64,000 bases of DNA from Nonomuraea muscovyensis (GTDB lineage: Bacteria; Actinomycetota; Actinomycetes; Streptosporangiales; Streptosporangiaceae). Within the stretch, counting starts at the first letter, position 1. Each line of letters starts with the position of its first letter. This document shows positions 8,754 to 17,358 of the stretch, one piece after another. The DNA is taken from contig NZ_JACHJB010000003.1 of assembly GCF_014207745.1 (NCBI RefSeq), positions 372,001 through 436,000 on the forward strand, written 5' to 3'. Under the pieces are notes generated by a model that saw only the letters and a program-made list of their open reading frames with translations, ran no database searches and was not told where the DNA came from. A program made the position numbers and the translations under genes.

Positions 8754-9371
8754 TCACGCGCGGGGGCCGGTGGCGTCCCGGAGGAGGGCGGCGATCCGCA
8801 TCTGTCCGCGGCCGACCGCGTGCTCGAACGGGGTCACGCCGTGGCCGTCGGCCAGGTGCGGGTCGGCCCCGGCGGCCAGCAGCAGCCGGACGATCTCCTG
8901 GTACGGCTCCGACCCGTCACCTAGGACGACGGCCTCCAGCAGGGCGGTCAACCCCAGGTCGTTGACGTGGTCGACGTCGATGCCGGTCCTGAGCACCTCG
9001 CGCACGTAGTCGACGTGGCCGCGTTCGCAGGCGGGGATGAGCGAGACGCCGCCGTAGCGGTTGGTGATGGTCAGGTCGGGGCCGGCGGGCAGCAGCACCC
9101 GCATCATGGCCACGCTGCCGGTCACCCCGGTCACCAGCCACGGCGTGTCGTGCTGGGAGTCGAGGGCGTTGGGGTCGGCTCCGGCGGAGACCAGGATCTG
9201 CGCCACCTCGACGTGGTCGGCGGCGGCGGCGAGCAGCAGCGGGGTGCGCCGCCGGGCGTCGCGCGCCTCCACGTCGGCGCCCTCGGTCACGGCCTCGCGC
9301 ACGGCGGCGGCGTCGCCGATCGCGGCGGCTGTGAGAAGCTCTTCGTCGCGCACCCCTAGGTCCTTTCGCAC
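8754..9371 (-). CDS. Ankyrin-repeat protein
   Basis: 205 residues made of about five ankyrin repeats: DEELLTAAAIGDAAAVREAV, then GADVEARDARRRTPLLLAA, GADPNALDSQHDTPWLV, DVDHVNDLGLTALLEAV and GADPHLADGHGVTPFEHAV. It is a protein-interaction scaffold with no catalytic domain and no signal peptide. It converges on the asparaginase gene with 17 bases between their ends. The partner is unknown. Confidence 0.85.
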   Translation of the reverse strand: MRKDLGVRDEELLTAAAIGDAAAVREAVTEGADVEARDARRRTPLLLAAAADHVEVAQILVSAGADPNALDSQHDTPWLVTGVTGSVAMMRVLLPAGPDLTITNRYGGVSLIPACERGHVDYVREVLRTGIDVDHVNDLGLTALLEAVVLGDGSEPYQEIVRLLLAAGADPHLADGHGVTPFEHAVGRGQMRIAALLRDATGPRA

Positions 9372-9549
9372 CGGCCCCGCGGCCGCGGCCGCGCGCCGCG
9401 GACCGGCAGCCCCGCACCTGGACGGCTACCCACCCGGCCGCCCGCCGCACCACCTGCCGCCGACCTGCCGCCGGCCGGTCGCCGCACCTGCCACCAGCCA
9501 CAGCATCCGCCGCCGGGCCCCGCCGCGTCCAGCGGCGTCGCCGAGTGGG

Positions 9550-11157
9550 TCACAGACTCCTGAACTGGCGCGTCGCCGAGATGGCCCCCGACGTCGTGGT
9601 GGTGAAGGTGCGCATCGACCCCGCGAACTTCGACAGGTCCCACTCGGCGGGCCCGTGGTACCAGTAGAGGTTGTCGGCCTGGCGCCCGTTGCCGGTGACC
9701 GAGGCGACCACCCGCGACCAGTGCTCCACCCCGTCGAAGATCACCGCGTACGGCAGGTAGCGGGAGAACAGCTCGACGCGGTGCTGCTCCGGCACCTCGC
9801 CCAGGTCGCCGGAGAAGAGATACTCGCGGAACGCCAGGGTGTGCGCCAGCGCGGCCGACCCCTTGGCGGTCTTGGCCGGCATGTACTGCCCGCCCACGGC
9901 CAGCGCCCCGCCCCCGATGACCACCGCGAGCCCGATCAGCCCGTACGTCGTCATCCAGGCCAGCGCCGCCGTGGCGAGCAGGCCCGCGACGATGAGCACC
10001 ACGCCGAGCGTGGTCCACCGGGTGCGCTCGGTGTCGGGGCGGCGCGCGAACCAGCCCTGCCGCACCACGTCGTCGTAGAGGGCGTCGCGCACCTCGCCCA
10101 GGTGGCTGGTGAAGGAGCCGGACAGCTGCGACAGCGGCACCGCGTCCCGCCCGTCGAAGATCGCGTCGTGGAGCGCCTGCTCGTACGGCAGCAGCGAGCC
10201 GGGGGGCGCGGTGGGCAGCTTGACCAGCACCCAGTCGGGCGCGTCGTAGGTCTGCCGGGGCTGCTCGTCGATGCGGAGGTAACCGCGGACGGCCAGGTCC
10301 ACGATGGTCGCCGTCACGTCGATCACGTCGGCCTGCTCGTCGACCAGGGTGCCGATCTGGCCCGGCCGCACTCCGTCGGGCGGGCTGAAATGGCCGTTCT
10401 GGACGGGCGCGACCACGCCCTTCTCGTGGTCGATGACCCGGGCGTCGCGCCCCCGCGTCCAGTAGAGCAGGCCGAGGCCGCCGAGCATGAGCGCCAGGAG
10501 CGCGGCGAGCGCGCCGCCGGTGACGGTGTCGAGGGTGAACGCGGTGGCCAGCGAGAAGCGCCGTTCGAGGATCGGCGCGCCGGACGAGGAACCCTCGGGG
10601 TAGCCGACGATGACGGTGAGCGCCTGGCCGGCCGCCAGGTTGTCCTGCTCGAAGACGGCCTCGGTGGCGCCGTGGTCCATGGAGGCGGCGGTGCAGCCGA
10701 TGACGGAGGTCAGGTCGCCGGCGAAGCACGACAGGTTCTGCACCTGGCCGGGGCCGCTCACCTCGACGGTGGCCTTGGCGACGGGGGTGTTCCAGCCGTT
10801 GACCGCGAACCAGCGCAGCTCCTGCGCCTGGCCGGCCGGTGTCACCGCGCCCTTGACGTCGTACTCGACGGTGGCCGGGGCGGTCACGGTGAGCACGTCG
10901 CCGGCCAGCTTGCCGCCCTTGACGTTGGCGATCCGGTAGAGCCGGTCGTTGCCGTCGTCGTGACGGGTCCGGGTGAGGAACGTCCGCTTCAGCTCACCCG
11001 AACCGCCCGTGATCTTCTCGACCACGTGGAGCGTGCCGTCCTTGCGGAGGGTCATGGTGATCTCGTCCGTGATCCCGGCCCCCGCCATCGCGGGCGCGGA
11101 GGTCAGTGCCAGAACGGCTGCGCCCACGACGGCGAGCACGCGCCTGATTCCCGTCAT
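9550..11157 (-). CDS. DUF2207-type membrane protein
   Basis: 535 residues. A signal peptide (residues 1-26, ending in SAPAMAGAG) is followed by an extracytoplasmic beta-rich DUF2207 region. That region opens ITDEITMTLRKDGTLHVVEKI. A transmembrane helix near 228-248 (LAALLALMLGGLGLLYW) leads to a cytoplasmic part, then a hydrophobic hairpin near 385-425 and a C-terminal soluble domain. The family is widespread in actinobacteria and has no established biochemical role. It appears monocistronic, with 178 bases to the ankyrin gene downstream. Confidence 0.8.
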   Translation of the reverse strand: MTGIRRVLAVVGAAVLALTSAPAMAGAGITDEITMTLRKDGTLHVVEKITGGSGELKRTFLTRTRHDDGNDRLYRIANVKGGKLAGDVLTVTAPATVEYDVKGAVTPAGQAQELRWFAVNGWNTPVAKATVEVSGPGQVQNLSCFAGDLTSVIGCTAASMDHGATEAVFEQDNLAAGQALTVIVGYPEGSSSGAPILERRFSLATAFTLDTVTGGALAALLALMLGGLGLLYWTRGRDARVIDHEKGVVAPVQNGHFSPPDGVRPGQIGTLVDEQADVIDVTATIVDLAVRGYLRIDEQPRQTYDAPDWVLVKLPTAPPGSLLPYEQALHDAIFDGRDAVPLSQLSGSFTSHLGEVRDALYDDVVRQGWFARRPDTERTRWTTLGVVLIVAGLLATAALAWMTTYGLIGLAVVIGGGALAVGGQYMPAKTAKGSAALAHTLAFREYLFSGDLGEVPEQHRVELFSRYLPYAVIFDGVEHWSRVVASVTGNGRQADNLYWYHGPAEWDLSKFAGSMRTFTTTTSGAISATRQFRSL

Positions 11158-11221
11158 GGCCGCAAAGCGTATCGGTTCGGTAGGACAGCGGGCCCGGCGG
11201 CGGAGGCCCGCACGGGGCGGC

Positions 11222-11425
11222 GGCCCGCCGTCAGGACCGGCCGTGCCCTCGCGTCCTGGATTGTGCGTACGCGTCGAGCTTGGCCGGGTTCATCACCCAC
11301 AGCAGCCGGTGGATGCCCTCGGCCGAGGCGTCGATGCCCGCCTTCTCCACCGGCTGAGGCCTGTTCCGAGTTCGGATCAGGGGGTCGTGGATTCGCCTGC
11401 ACGGCGCGGTCCGGGCCCGCGTCAC
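11222..11425 (-). pseudogene. Possible C-terminal remnant of an ECF sigma factor with SnoaL-like domain
   Basis: The minus-strand frame contains GIDASAEGIHRLLWVMNPAK, then LDAYAQSRT before a stop. This resembles the tail of SigJ-like ECF sigma factors, where a SnoaL-like domain ends in ...VMNPAKL. Nothing upstream in frame resembles the rest of such a protein. The assignment rests on about 30 residues and is weak. Confidence 0.35.
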
Positions 11426-11937
11426 GGCGAGGTGGCAGAGGATCGATTCTCGGGGGAGGTGATGCGGAAGACAGGGTAGCGGTCGACGATGCGCTCGAAC
11501 TCCTCCAGCGCGGCGTGGCGGTCGATGGGGAAGTGGGGACGCGCGCCGGGCGCCACCTGCAGATAGCGGCGGAGGATCGCGGCGCGCCGGTCGGAGAGCT
11601 CCTCCGTCAGCCGGATCTCCTCGCGACGCCCGTGGCGCAGCACCGCCCGCCCGTCTCCGGCCCGCGCGTTGAGGGCCCAGTTCGTCTTCTCGCCGAGCAT
11701 GGCGACGAGATAGCGCTCACCGTCGTGCTCGGCGATGGCGACCGGAAAGGAGATGAGGCGGCCCGACTTGCGGCCGCGGATCTCGAGCATGGCCGCTCTG
11801 TTCGGCATGATGCCCGCGGCGAAGGCGAGGGCCCACAGCCGGTTCTCGATCCGGGCCCACCGGCGCGGCCGGCCCCCGCGGTACTGCCAACTCTTGAAGG
11901 CCTTGACGGCCCGATCGAGCATGATGGCGACCCCCAC
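11422..11937 (-). CDS. Deazaflavin (F420)-dependent nitroreductase-family protein
   Basis: 171 residues from GTG 11937 (ATG 11922 is an alternative). AMLEIRGRKSGRLISFPVAI is followed by DGERYLVAMLGEKTNWALNA. This matches the Ddn/DUF385 split-beta-barrel family, which binds deazaflavin F420 and reduces diverse hydrophobic substrates. It is divergent from a TetR gene, and a palindromic operator lies between. The TetR protein probably controls it. Confidence 0.75.
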   Translation of the reverse strand: MGVAIMLDRAVKAFKSWQYRGGRPRRWARIENRLWALAFAAGIMPNRAAMLEIRGRKSGRLISFPVAIAEHDGERYLVAMLGEKTNWALNARAGDGRAVLRHGRREEIRLTEELSDRRAAILRRYLQVAPGARPHFPIDRHAALEEFERIVDRYPVFRITSPENRSSATSP

Positions 11938-11938
11938 G

Positions 11939-11988
11939 ATTCTTACAACGTACGTTTTGAGGGCACGCTATTCTTACGCCATAAGAAT
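11939..11988. promoter_or_regulatory. TetR operator cluster between divergent genes
   Basis: A perfect inverted repeat ATTCTTA-CGCCA-TAAGAAT occupies 11970-11988. The same half-site ATTCTTAC recurs in direct orientation at 11939-11946. A perfect palindrome AACGTACGTT lies at 11947-11956. All sit between the starts of the reductase (11937, minus) and TetR (12007, plus) genes, the usual place for a TetR autoregulatory operator. Binding is inferred. Confidence 0.65.
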
Positions 11989-12006
11989 CGTCAAGCAGGG
12001 GACGTC

Positions 12007-12705
12007 GTGACAGCGAACCGAGGGCGGGGGCAACGGGCCGGGCTGACCCGGCAGGCCATCCTTCAGGCAGCGGTACGCCTCGCCGACCAGGAGGGCCTCA
12101 CGGCGCTGTCCATGCGCCGGATCGCCGCCGAACTCGGCGTGGAGGCCATGACGCTGTACCACCATGTCCCGAACAAGAACGCCCTCCTGGACGGGATGGT
12201 CGAACAGCTCATATCCGAAACCGCCCCACCTCCCGGCGCCTCGTCCTGGCAGGAGAGCCTCCGCGCGTACGCCCATGCGTTCCTGGCCGCACTCTCCGCC
12301 CACCCGAACCTGGTCGCCCTGGTCGCCTCCCGGCCCGCGATGACCCCGCACAACCTGCGGACGATGGAGGCCATGCTGGAGTCGCTCCGCTCGGCGGGGT
12401 TCGAGCTGACACGGGCCTACGACGTGCTTCACTCCCTGGCCGCATTCGTCCTGGGACACGCCGCCGCACACCCGGGCCCCAGGCCGGACTGCCCGCCCGG
12501 CCGGTCGCGGGGCCTGACGATCGACGCTTACCCGCTCTTCTTCGCGGCCGTCGCGAAATCCGATGCGAGGTCCCGGTTCGACTTCGCCCTCGAATCCCTG
12601 CTTCACGGCTTCGAGGCCGCCCGAACCGTTCCCCCGTCCAGCGGTCCTCAGGCCGCTGTGGAGGTCGGCTCGGGCGGGCGACAGACGGTCACCGGACCGG
12701 GCTAG
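12007..12705 (+). CDS. TetR-family regulator (TetR_C_1-like)
   Basis: 232 residues from GTG 12007 behind CAGGGGAC. The N-terminal HTH reads LTRQAILQAAVRLADQEGL, then LSMRRIAAELGVEAMTLYHH and VPNKNALLDGMVEQLI (residues 12-70). The C-terminal ligand domain resembles the tetracycline-repressor-type C-terminus. The open frame extends far upstream by chance, but the HTH fixes the true N-terminus here. Its stop overlaps the stop of the convergent hydrolase gene by four bases. Confidence 0.9.
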   Translation: MTANRGRGQRAGLTRQAILQAAVRLADQEGLTALSMRRIAAELGVEAMTLYHHVPNKNALLDGMVEQLISETAPPPGASSWQESLRAYAHAFLAALSAHPNLVALVASRPAMTPHNLRTMEAMLESLRSAGFELTRAYDVLHSLAAFVLGHAAAHPGPRPDCPPGRSRGLTIDAYPLFFAAVAKSDARSRFDFALESLLHGFEAARTVPPSSGPQAAVEVGSGGRQTVTGPG

Positions 12706-13652
12706 TCCGTCCCCAGCGCCTTGCGGAGGGTGCGGATCGCCTGCTCGACGGCGGCCGTGGCCGCGTTGGTCGGGCGGACGGGGTTGAGCATCATGAAGTC
12801 GTGGATGATGCCGTTGTAGCGCACGCTGGTCGTCGGGACCCCGGCCTCGGCCAGCCGGCGGGCGTAGGCCTCGCCCTCGTCCCGCAGCACGTCGTTCTCG
12901 TCCACGATCACCAGGGCGGGCGGCAGCCCGGCCAGCTCCTCCAGGCCGGCGCGCAGCGGCGAGGCGGTGCTCTGCGCCCGCTGCGCCGGGTCGGTCGTGT
13001 ACGCGTCCCAGAACCACGCCATGGCCTTGGCCGTCAGGAAGGGGCCGTCGGCGAACTCCCGGTAGCTCTCGGTGTCCTGGGCGGCGTCGGTCACCGGGTA
13101 GTAGAGCGACTGGTGCACGAAGGTCACGTCGCCGCGCCGCTTGGCGAGGATGGCCAGCGCGGCTGCCATGTTGCCGCCGACCGAGTCGCCCGCGACCGCC
13201 AGGCGTGAGCTGTCGAGCCCCTCGTCGGCGCCGTTCCGGGTGATCCACTGGGCGGTCGCGTAGGCCTGCTCGATCGCGACCGGATACCTCGCCTCGGGTG
13301 AGCGCTCGTACTCGACGAAGACGATCGCGGTGTCGGCGCCCACGGCGAGCTCCCGGACGAGCCGGTCGTGGGTGCCGGCGTTCCCGAGGATCCACCCCCC
13401 ACCGTGGACGTACAGGACGGCGGGCAGCGCACCGGTCGCCCCGGCCGGCTTGACGATGCGTACCCGCACGTCGCCCACCTCGGCGGGCACGGTGATCCAC
13501 TTGTCGTCGACGTCGAGCTTGTCGACCGGTGCGGCCTGGATGTCGTCGAGGACCTTGCGGGCACCCTCCGGGCCCAGCTCGTAGAGGAAGGGCGGGTTGG
13601 ACGTGGCGTCCGCGATCTCCTGTGCCGCTGGTTCGAGAATCGGCTTGCTCAT
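12702..13652 (-). CDS. Alpha/beta hydrolase, hormone-sensitive-lipase type
   Basis: 316 residues from ATG 13652 (MSKPILEPAAQEIADAT) with GAGGGG upstream. It is an esterase or lipase acting on short acyl esters. The oxyanion-hole motif HGGGW is at 83-87 and the nucleophile elbow GDSVGG at 155-160 (S157). The acid lies in VDENDVLRDEGEAYA and the catalytic His in GIIHDFMML. No signal peptide, so it is cytosolic. The physiological ester is unknown. Confidence 0.9.
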   Translation of the reverse strand: MSKPILEPAAQEIADATSNPPFLYELGPEGARKVLDDIQAAPVDKLDVDDKWITVPAEVGDVRVRIVKPAGATGALPAVLYVHGGGWILGNAGTHDRLVRELAVGADTAIVFVEYERSPEARYPVAIEQAYATAQWITRNGADEGLDSSRLAVAGDSVGGNMAAALAILAKRRGDVTFVHQSLYYPVTDAAQDTESYREFADGPFLTAKAMAWFWDAYTTDPAQRAQSTASPLRAGLEELAGLPPALVIVDENDVLRDEGEAYARRLAEAGVPTTSVRYNGIIHDFMMLNPVRPTNAATAAVEQAIRTLRKALGTD

Positions 13653-13777
13653 GTCGGCGTGTCCCCTCGTTGTCGTTCGCTTGTGTGGCATCTCGACCGG
13701 GGGGTTACCTCTGAGTGTTCTCGGTGAGCCGGTCCTCGAACCGGGCAGGACGGCCGGATCACTCAGAATTGGACACC

Positions 13778-14482
13778 ATGAAGATGCAGAGAACGGCCGT
13801 GACCACCAGCCTTCTCGGACTCGTGGCGGTGTTGACCGGGTGCGGCGCCGGCGGCTCGCTGGATGCGGACGTCGTGTCGTACGACGTCGCCGGCAAGGTG
13901 GCGGGGCTGCACGTCGAAGCCGACTCCGGGACCGTCGAAGTGGCCGAGTCGGATCGTCGGGGCATCCGCGTGACGGAGCGGCTGAGCTGGCGCAGGAACA
14001 AGCCGCAGACCAGCCACAAGGTGCGGGGTGACACGCTGGAACTGACGTTCGCCTGTCCCGCCACGTGGGGGTGGGGCGCCATCGGCACGTCCTGCGACGT
14101 GAGCTACCGGGTGGAGGTGCCCAAGGGACTCCGCGTCAAGGTGGGGTCCGACTCGGGGGACCTGACGCTGAAGAACCTGTCGGGCGACCTGGAGGCCACC
14201 ACCGACTCCGGGGCGGTCGAGGCCGGCGGGCTGACGGGCAGGCAGGTCGTCACGAGGACCGACTCGGGCGCTGTGAAACTGGCCTTCGCCGGGCGGCCCG
14301 ACCGGGTCACGACCACCACGGATTCGGGGAGGACCGTGATCCACGTGCCCGAGGGGCCGTACAACATCGTGGCCAGGACGGACTCCGGCAAGAAGGACAT
14401 CAGGGCCGTGAGCGCCCCCTCGGCCCGGCAGACGATCCAGCTGACCAGCGACTCCGGGGACATGGAGGTGGTGACACCCTGA
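13778..14482 (+). CDS. DUF4097-like lipoprotein with DSG repeats
   Basis: 234 residues from ATG 13778. The lipoprotein signal peptide ends in the lipobox LTGC (cleavage before Cys, about residue 21). The mature part is a repetitive beta-solenoid. DSG recurs seven times at intervals of about 20 (DSGTVEV, DSGDLTL, DSGAVEA, DSGAVKL, DSGRTVI, DSGKKDI, DSGDMEV), the pattern of the putative adhesin DUF4097/DUF4098 fold. It should be anchored to the outer face of the membrane. The function is unknown. Confidence 0.8.
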   Translation: MKMQRTAVTTSLLGLVAVLTGCGAGGSLDADVVSYDVAGKVAGLHVEADSGTVEVAESDRRGIRVTERLSWRRNKPQTSHKVRGDTLELTFACPATWGWGAIGTSCDVSYRVEVPKGLRVKVGSDSGDLTLKNLSGDLEATTDSGAVEAGGLTGRQVVTRTDSGAVKLAFAGRPDRVTTTTDSGRTVIHVPEGPYNIVARTDSGKKDIRAVSAPSARQTIQLTSDSGDMEVVTP

Positions 14483-14535
14483 TGGGCGACTCTCCGGCCG
14501 ACGGCAGGGGCGCCCGCGCCGGTCGCCGGGCAGGC

Positions 14536-14907
14536 CTACCAGGGGCCGTAGGGGCCGCTGCTGCCGCCGCGGCCGCCCATGCCCTTCACGGCGGGCTTGA
14601 CGTCCACGATGTAGACGACGGCGGCGATCACCGCGGCGATCGAGAAGATGTTGACCGCGCCGAGGCCGATGAACTGCATCCCGCCCAGCATGAGGAACGC
14701 CTGCAGGAACGACCACGCCCCGCCGGCCGAGAACAGGGTGGCGAGCGCCAGGATGATCAGCCAGATGTTCTTCTTCAGCTTGCCCGCCGAGATGAACGCG
14801 TTGTCGGGCACCCGCAGCGCGTGCACCAGCGCGTAGACCGCCATGCCGAAGATGCCGATGGCGAGCAGCAAGAAGAGAAGGTTGAGCCCGCCGTTGATCA
14901 GGTCCAT
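14536..14907 (-). CDS. DUF2516 membrane protein
   Basis: 123 residues with about three transmembrane helices (5-30, 45-68, 78-100) and a Gly/Pro tail (GGRGGSSGPYGPW). GMAVYALVHALRVPDNAFISAGKL is followed by KKNIWLIILALATL, which is the DUF2516 signature. In M. tuberculosis the equivalent (Rv0476) lies just after hbhA, as here. The role is unknown. Confidence 0.85.
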   Translation of the reverse strand: MDLINGGLNLLFLLLAIGIFGMAVYALVHALRVPDNAFISAGKLKKNIWLIILALATLFSAGGAWSFLQAFLMLGGMQFIGLGAVNIFSIAAVIAAVVYIVDVKPAVKGMGGRGGSSGPYGPW

Positions 14908-14990
14908 GAGTTCGCTCCGCCCGACGCTCGCGATGACGGACCCCAGCCTAGTGGCCCGTCCCGTCCGGCGGGCACCCCGCGGACGACGAA

Positions 14991-15019
14991 AGGCCCGCCC
15001 CCCGGCAGGGGACGGGCCT
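14991..15019 (-). terminator. Hairpin after the hbhA-like gene
   Basis: AGGCCCGCCCCC and GGGGACGGGCCT pair with one mismatch around a short loop, 14 bases beyond the end of the hbhA-like gene. It separates the hbhA-like gene from the DUF2516 gene on the minus strand. Confidence 0.5.
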
Positions 15020-15032
15020 CACGGCGAGAGGG

Positions 15033-15461
15033 TCAGGCCCGGGCCTTGGGCGCGGCCTTGGGGGTGCGGGTCTTCTTCACGGGGGTCACCGGGGTGGCGA
15101 CGGGCGGCTCGGCGGCCTCCGACACCTCCTCCAGCTCCAGCGCGGCCTCGCCGCTCACCTGGCTGACGACCTTGCGGCCGCGGGTGGCGAAGTCCTCGTA
15201 GGCCAGGGTGGCGCGCTGGCTGAGCTGGTCGGCGACCTCGCGGGCCTTCTCCGGGAACTCCTTGGCGAAGCCCTCGGCCAGGTCGGCGTAGGAGCGCGCC
15301 TTGACAGGCAGCTCCTTGGCCAGGTCGACGCGGCGGGCCTGGAGCTTCTGGAGCTGCTCGGGCAGCTCGCGCAGCTTCTCGACCGCGTAGTCGCCCACAC
15401 CGGCGACGGCGTAGAACGGCTTGGAGTCGGTGAGCTTCTTGACCTCAGTGGCGAGCGTCAT
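15033..15461 (-). CDS. hbhA: Heparin-binding hemagglutinin-like protein
   Basis: 142 residues. A long alpha-helical coiled coil (residues 25-100, ELPEQLQKLQARRVDLAKEL) is followed by a Lys/Ala/Pro-rich tail (VKKTRTPKAAPKARA). This is the layout of mycobacterial HbhA, in which the Lys-rich tail binds heparan sulfate. In a saprophyte it is more likely a membrane- or envelope-associated coiled-coil protein. The neighbourhood (HTH regulator upstream, DUF2516 downstream) matches Rv0474-Rv0476. Confidence 0.8.
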   Translation of the reverse strand: MTLATEVKKLTDSKPFYAVAGVGDYAVEKLRELPEQLQKLQARRVDLAKELPVKARSYADLAEGFAKEFPEKAREVADQLSQRATLAYEDFATRGRKVVSQVSGEAALELEEVSEAAEPPVATPVTPVKKTRTPKAAPKARA

Positions 15462-15464
15462 GGG

Positions 15465-15959
15465 TTAACCTTCCTTGGTTTCCTGGGTGACGGTGCCGTT
15501 GTCGTCGGGTGCCGCGTAGGGCTCTAGGGCGGCGAGGAAATCCTTCGGCAGCGGCTGCTCGTCGTCCGTGACGGAGTCGCTCCGAGGATGAGCGTTCTGG
15601 GAGGTCTGCTCATCCTCGGCGCGCTTCTCCTTGCGGAACGACTCGTAGATATCGATCAACACCTGGCGTTGCCGCTCGGTGAGATGCGTGTCGGCCCTGA
15701 TGGCGGTGACGACGTCGCTCGGCGTCTCACGGTCCTCGATGAGGCCGGCCTGCACGTAGAGCGCCTGCGCCGAGATGTGCAGACCCTTGGCGATCTGGTT
15801 GAGGATCTCGGCGCTCGGCTTGCGCAGACCGCGCTCGACCTGGCTCAGGTAGGGGTTGGAGACCCCCGCCGCGGCGGCGAGCTGGCGCAGCGAGATCTTC
15901 GCCTGCTGCCGCTGCTCGCGGATGTACTCGCCGATCGAGCCGACCTTCGGTAGTGCCAT
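15465..15959 (-). CDS. XRE-family regulator (Rv0474-like)
   Basis: 164 residues from ATG 15959 (MALPKVGSIGEYIREQRQQA). The upstream extension to 16016 is unconserved. The HTH is ISLRQLAAAAGVSNPYLSQVERGLRKPSAEIL (about residues 21-52), followed by ADTHLTERQRQVLIDIYESF and an acidic tail. It lies three bases from the hbhA start, so the two are co-transcribed. In mycobacteria the counterpart precedes hbhA. Confidence 0.85.
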   Translation of the reverse strand: MALPKVGSIGEYIREQRQQAKISLRQLAAAAGVSNPYLSQVERGLRKPSAEILNQIAKGLHISAQALYVQAGLIEDRETPSDVVTAIRADTHLTERQRQVLIDIYESFRKEKRAEDEQTSQNAHPRSDSVTDDEQPLPKDFLAALEPYAAPDDNGTVTQETKEG

Positions 15960-16020
15960 GCCTCCAGTCTGCCTCGCACTGCTTGCAATTGCAAACGCAA
16001 TGGCTAACAGTTGCAAGCAG

Positions 16021-16926
16021 TCAGAGCTGGTAGACCCACAGGAACGGCGCGGACGTGAGCAATGTCACGGAAAGGGCGAGCATCCCGTAGCGCAGCCGCA
16101 TCGGCAGCTCGGGAGCCGGCTTCACGAGCCTGTCGACCCTGGCCATGAGGCTGTTGGCGTGCACGCCGAGCATCCCGTGCGGGGTCGGCATGGCGCCGGC
16201 CGTGCCGAACCTCAGCAGCGCCGTCGCCAGCCTGCGCGGGCTGCAGTAGCGGCGGGCGCGGTCGTCGGCGGCCATCTCGACCAGCAGCTCCACCTGGGCC
16301 TGGGCGTCGCACACCACCTTGGACCAGGGCAGCGCCCGGCGCAGCGCGGCGAACGGCAGGAGCACCAGGTCGTGGCGCTCGCGCACGTGCGCGGCCTCGT
16401 GCGCCAGCACGGCCGCCATCTCGTCCTGCGACAGCAGCTTCAGCGCCCCCTCGCTGACCACCACCTGCGAGCGCAGCCCCGGCACGCAGTAGGCCGCCGC
16501 GCCCGGATGGTCGAGCACCCGCACGCCGGGCAGCACCGGGTTGTCGTGGGAGATCAGCGCGAGCAGCATGCGGTGGCGGCGGCGCGCCCGCAACGCCTGC
16601 ACGCCCGCGGTGAGCAGGACCGCGACGAGCACAGTCAGCGCCGTCAGCCCGGCGACCATGGCGAGCACGTGGAGCGCGTCCCACGGCTCACGCGGCGTCC
16701 GGCCGTCGGCGAAGGCGATCAGCCCCGACAGGACCCCCATCCCGTACGGCTCGACGGCGTAGGCCAGCATCGCGCCGGTGGTGGCCAGACCCCAGGTCAC
16801 ACCGAGGGACTGCCAGAGGATGATCGCGACCCGGGGCGCCTGGGAGGTCCACCGGGCGGTCGTGAAACGCCAGGAGCCGACCGCGCACGCCGTGGCGAGC
16901 GCTGCCAGCGCCGCTGCCGTGATCAC
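16021..16926 (-). CDS. M56-family membrane metallopeptidase (BlaR1/MecR1-like)
   Basis: 301 residues. Membrane helices near 1-20, 35-60 and 90-112, with a terminal one near 280-300, surround the zinc-protease motif VLAHEAAHVRERHD (HExxH). The LVEMAADDRAR segment carries the third ligand. It lacks the penicillin-binding sensor domain of BlaR1, as is usual in actinobacteria. The family partner cleaves or inactivates a BlaI-type repressor, encoded immediately upstream with a 4-base ATGA overlap. Confidence 0.85.
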   Translation of the reverse strand: MITAAALAALATACAVGSWRFTTARWTSQAPRVAIILWQSLGVTWGLATTGAMLAYAVEPYGMGVLSGLIAFADGRTPREPWDALHVLAMVAGLTALTVLVAVLLTAGVQALRARRRHRMLLALISHDNPVLPGVRVLDHPGAAAYCVPGLRSQVVVSEGALKLLSQDEMAAVLAHEAAHVRERHDLVLLPFAALRRALPWSKVVCDAQAQVELLVEMAADDRARRYCSPRRLATALLRFGTAGAMPTPHGMLGVHANSLMARVDRLVKPAPELPMRLRYGMLALSVTLLTSAPFLWVYQL

Positions 16927-17279
16927 TCGTCCTCCAGCTCCGTGAGGGCTCTGCGCAGGATCTCCGCCTCACGCCCCGACACGGCCTGGGCGAAGCGGGT
17001 CAGGGCGGCCGACCGGTCGCCCGTCATGTCCAAGGCTTCCAGCATAAGCTCGGCGACGTACGCGTCGCGGGTCGCCGCCGGGGCGTAGCGCCACGCACGG
17101 CCGTCACGGGTGCGCTCGAGGAACCCCTTGCGCGTGAGCCGGTCGAGCACGGTCATGATGGTGGTGGGGGCCAGGTCGCGGTCGGCGATGAGCTTGCCGA
17201 CCTCGCGGGCGGTGAGCGCGCCGCTCTGCGCCCAGAGGATGTCCATGATGCTGCGTTCGAGCTCGCCAAGACCCTTCAC
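16923..17279 (-). CDS. blaI: BlaI/MecI/CopY-family repressor
   Basis: 118 residues from GTG 17279 (VKGLGELERSIMDILWAQSG). A GTG at 17285 is equally possible, and the frame extends unconserved to 17342. The winged helix is ALTAREVGKLIADRDLAPTT...TVLDRLTRKGFLERTRDGRAWRY, and the C-terminal dimerisation segment follows. It is translationally coupled to the M56 peptidase. A 12-bp perfect palindrome sits 10 bases upstream of the start. Confidence 0.85.
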   Translation of the reverse strand: MKGLGELERSIMDILWAQSGALTAREVGKLIADRDLAPTTIMTVLDRLTRKGFLERTRDGRAWRYAPAATRDAYVAELMLEALDMTGDRSAALTRFAQAVSGREAEILRRALTELEDE

Positions 17280-17288
17280 ACGCACCAG

Positions 17289-17300
17289 CGTAGTACTACG
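17289..17300. promoter_or_regulatory. Putative BlaI operator
   Basis: CGTAGTACTACG is a perfect 12-bp palindrome just upstream of the blaI-like start. TACTAC/GTAGTA half-sites agree with the dyads bound by BlaI/MecI repressors as I know them. Autorepression of the blaI-M56 pair is the inference. Confidence 0.6.
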
Positions 17301-17358
17301 ACCTGTCGAGCACGTATCCGGGAAAGGTGACATCGACCTCACGCCGGCGGCCGGGGCG

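Noticed and set aside
9061..12705. A 1214-codon open frame on the plus strand
   Set aside because: Only the last 232 codons (from 12007) form a protein-like TetR sequence; the rest is antisense to the ankyrin and DUF2207 genes and is Arg/Gly/His-rich shadow coding.
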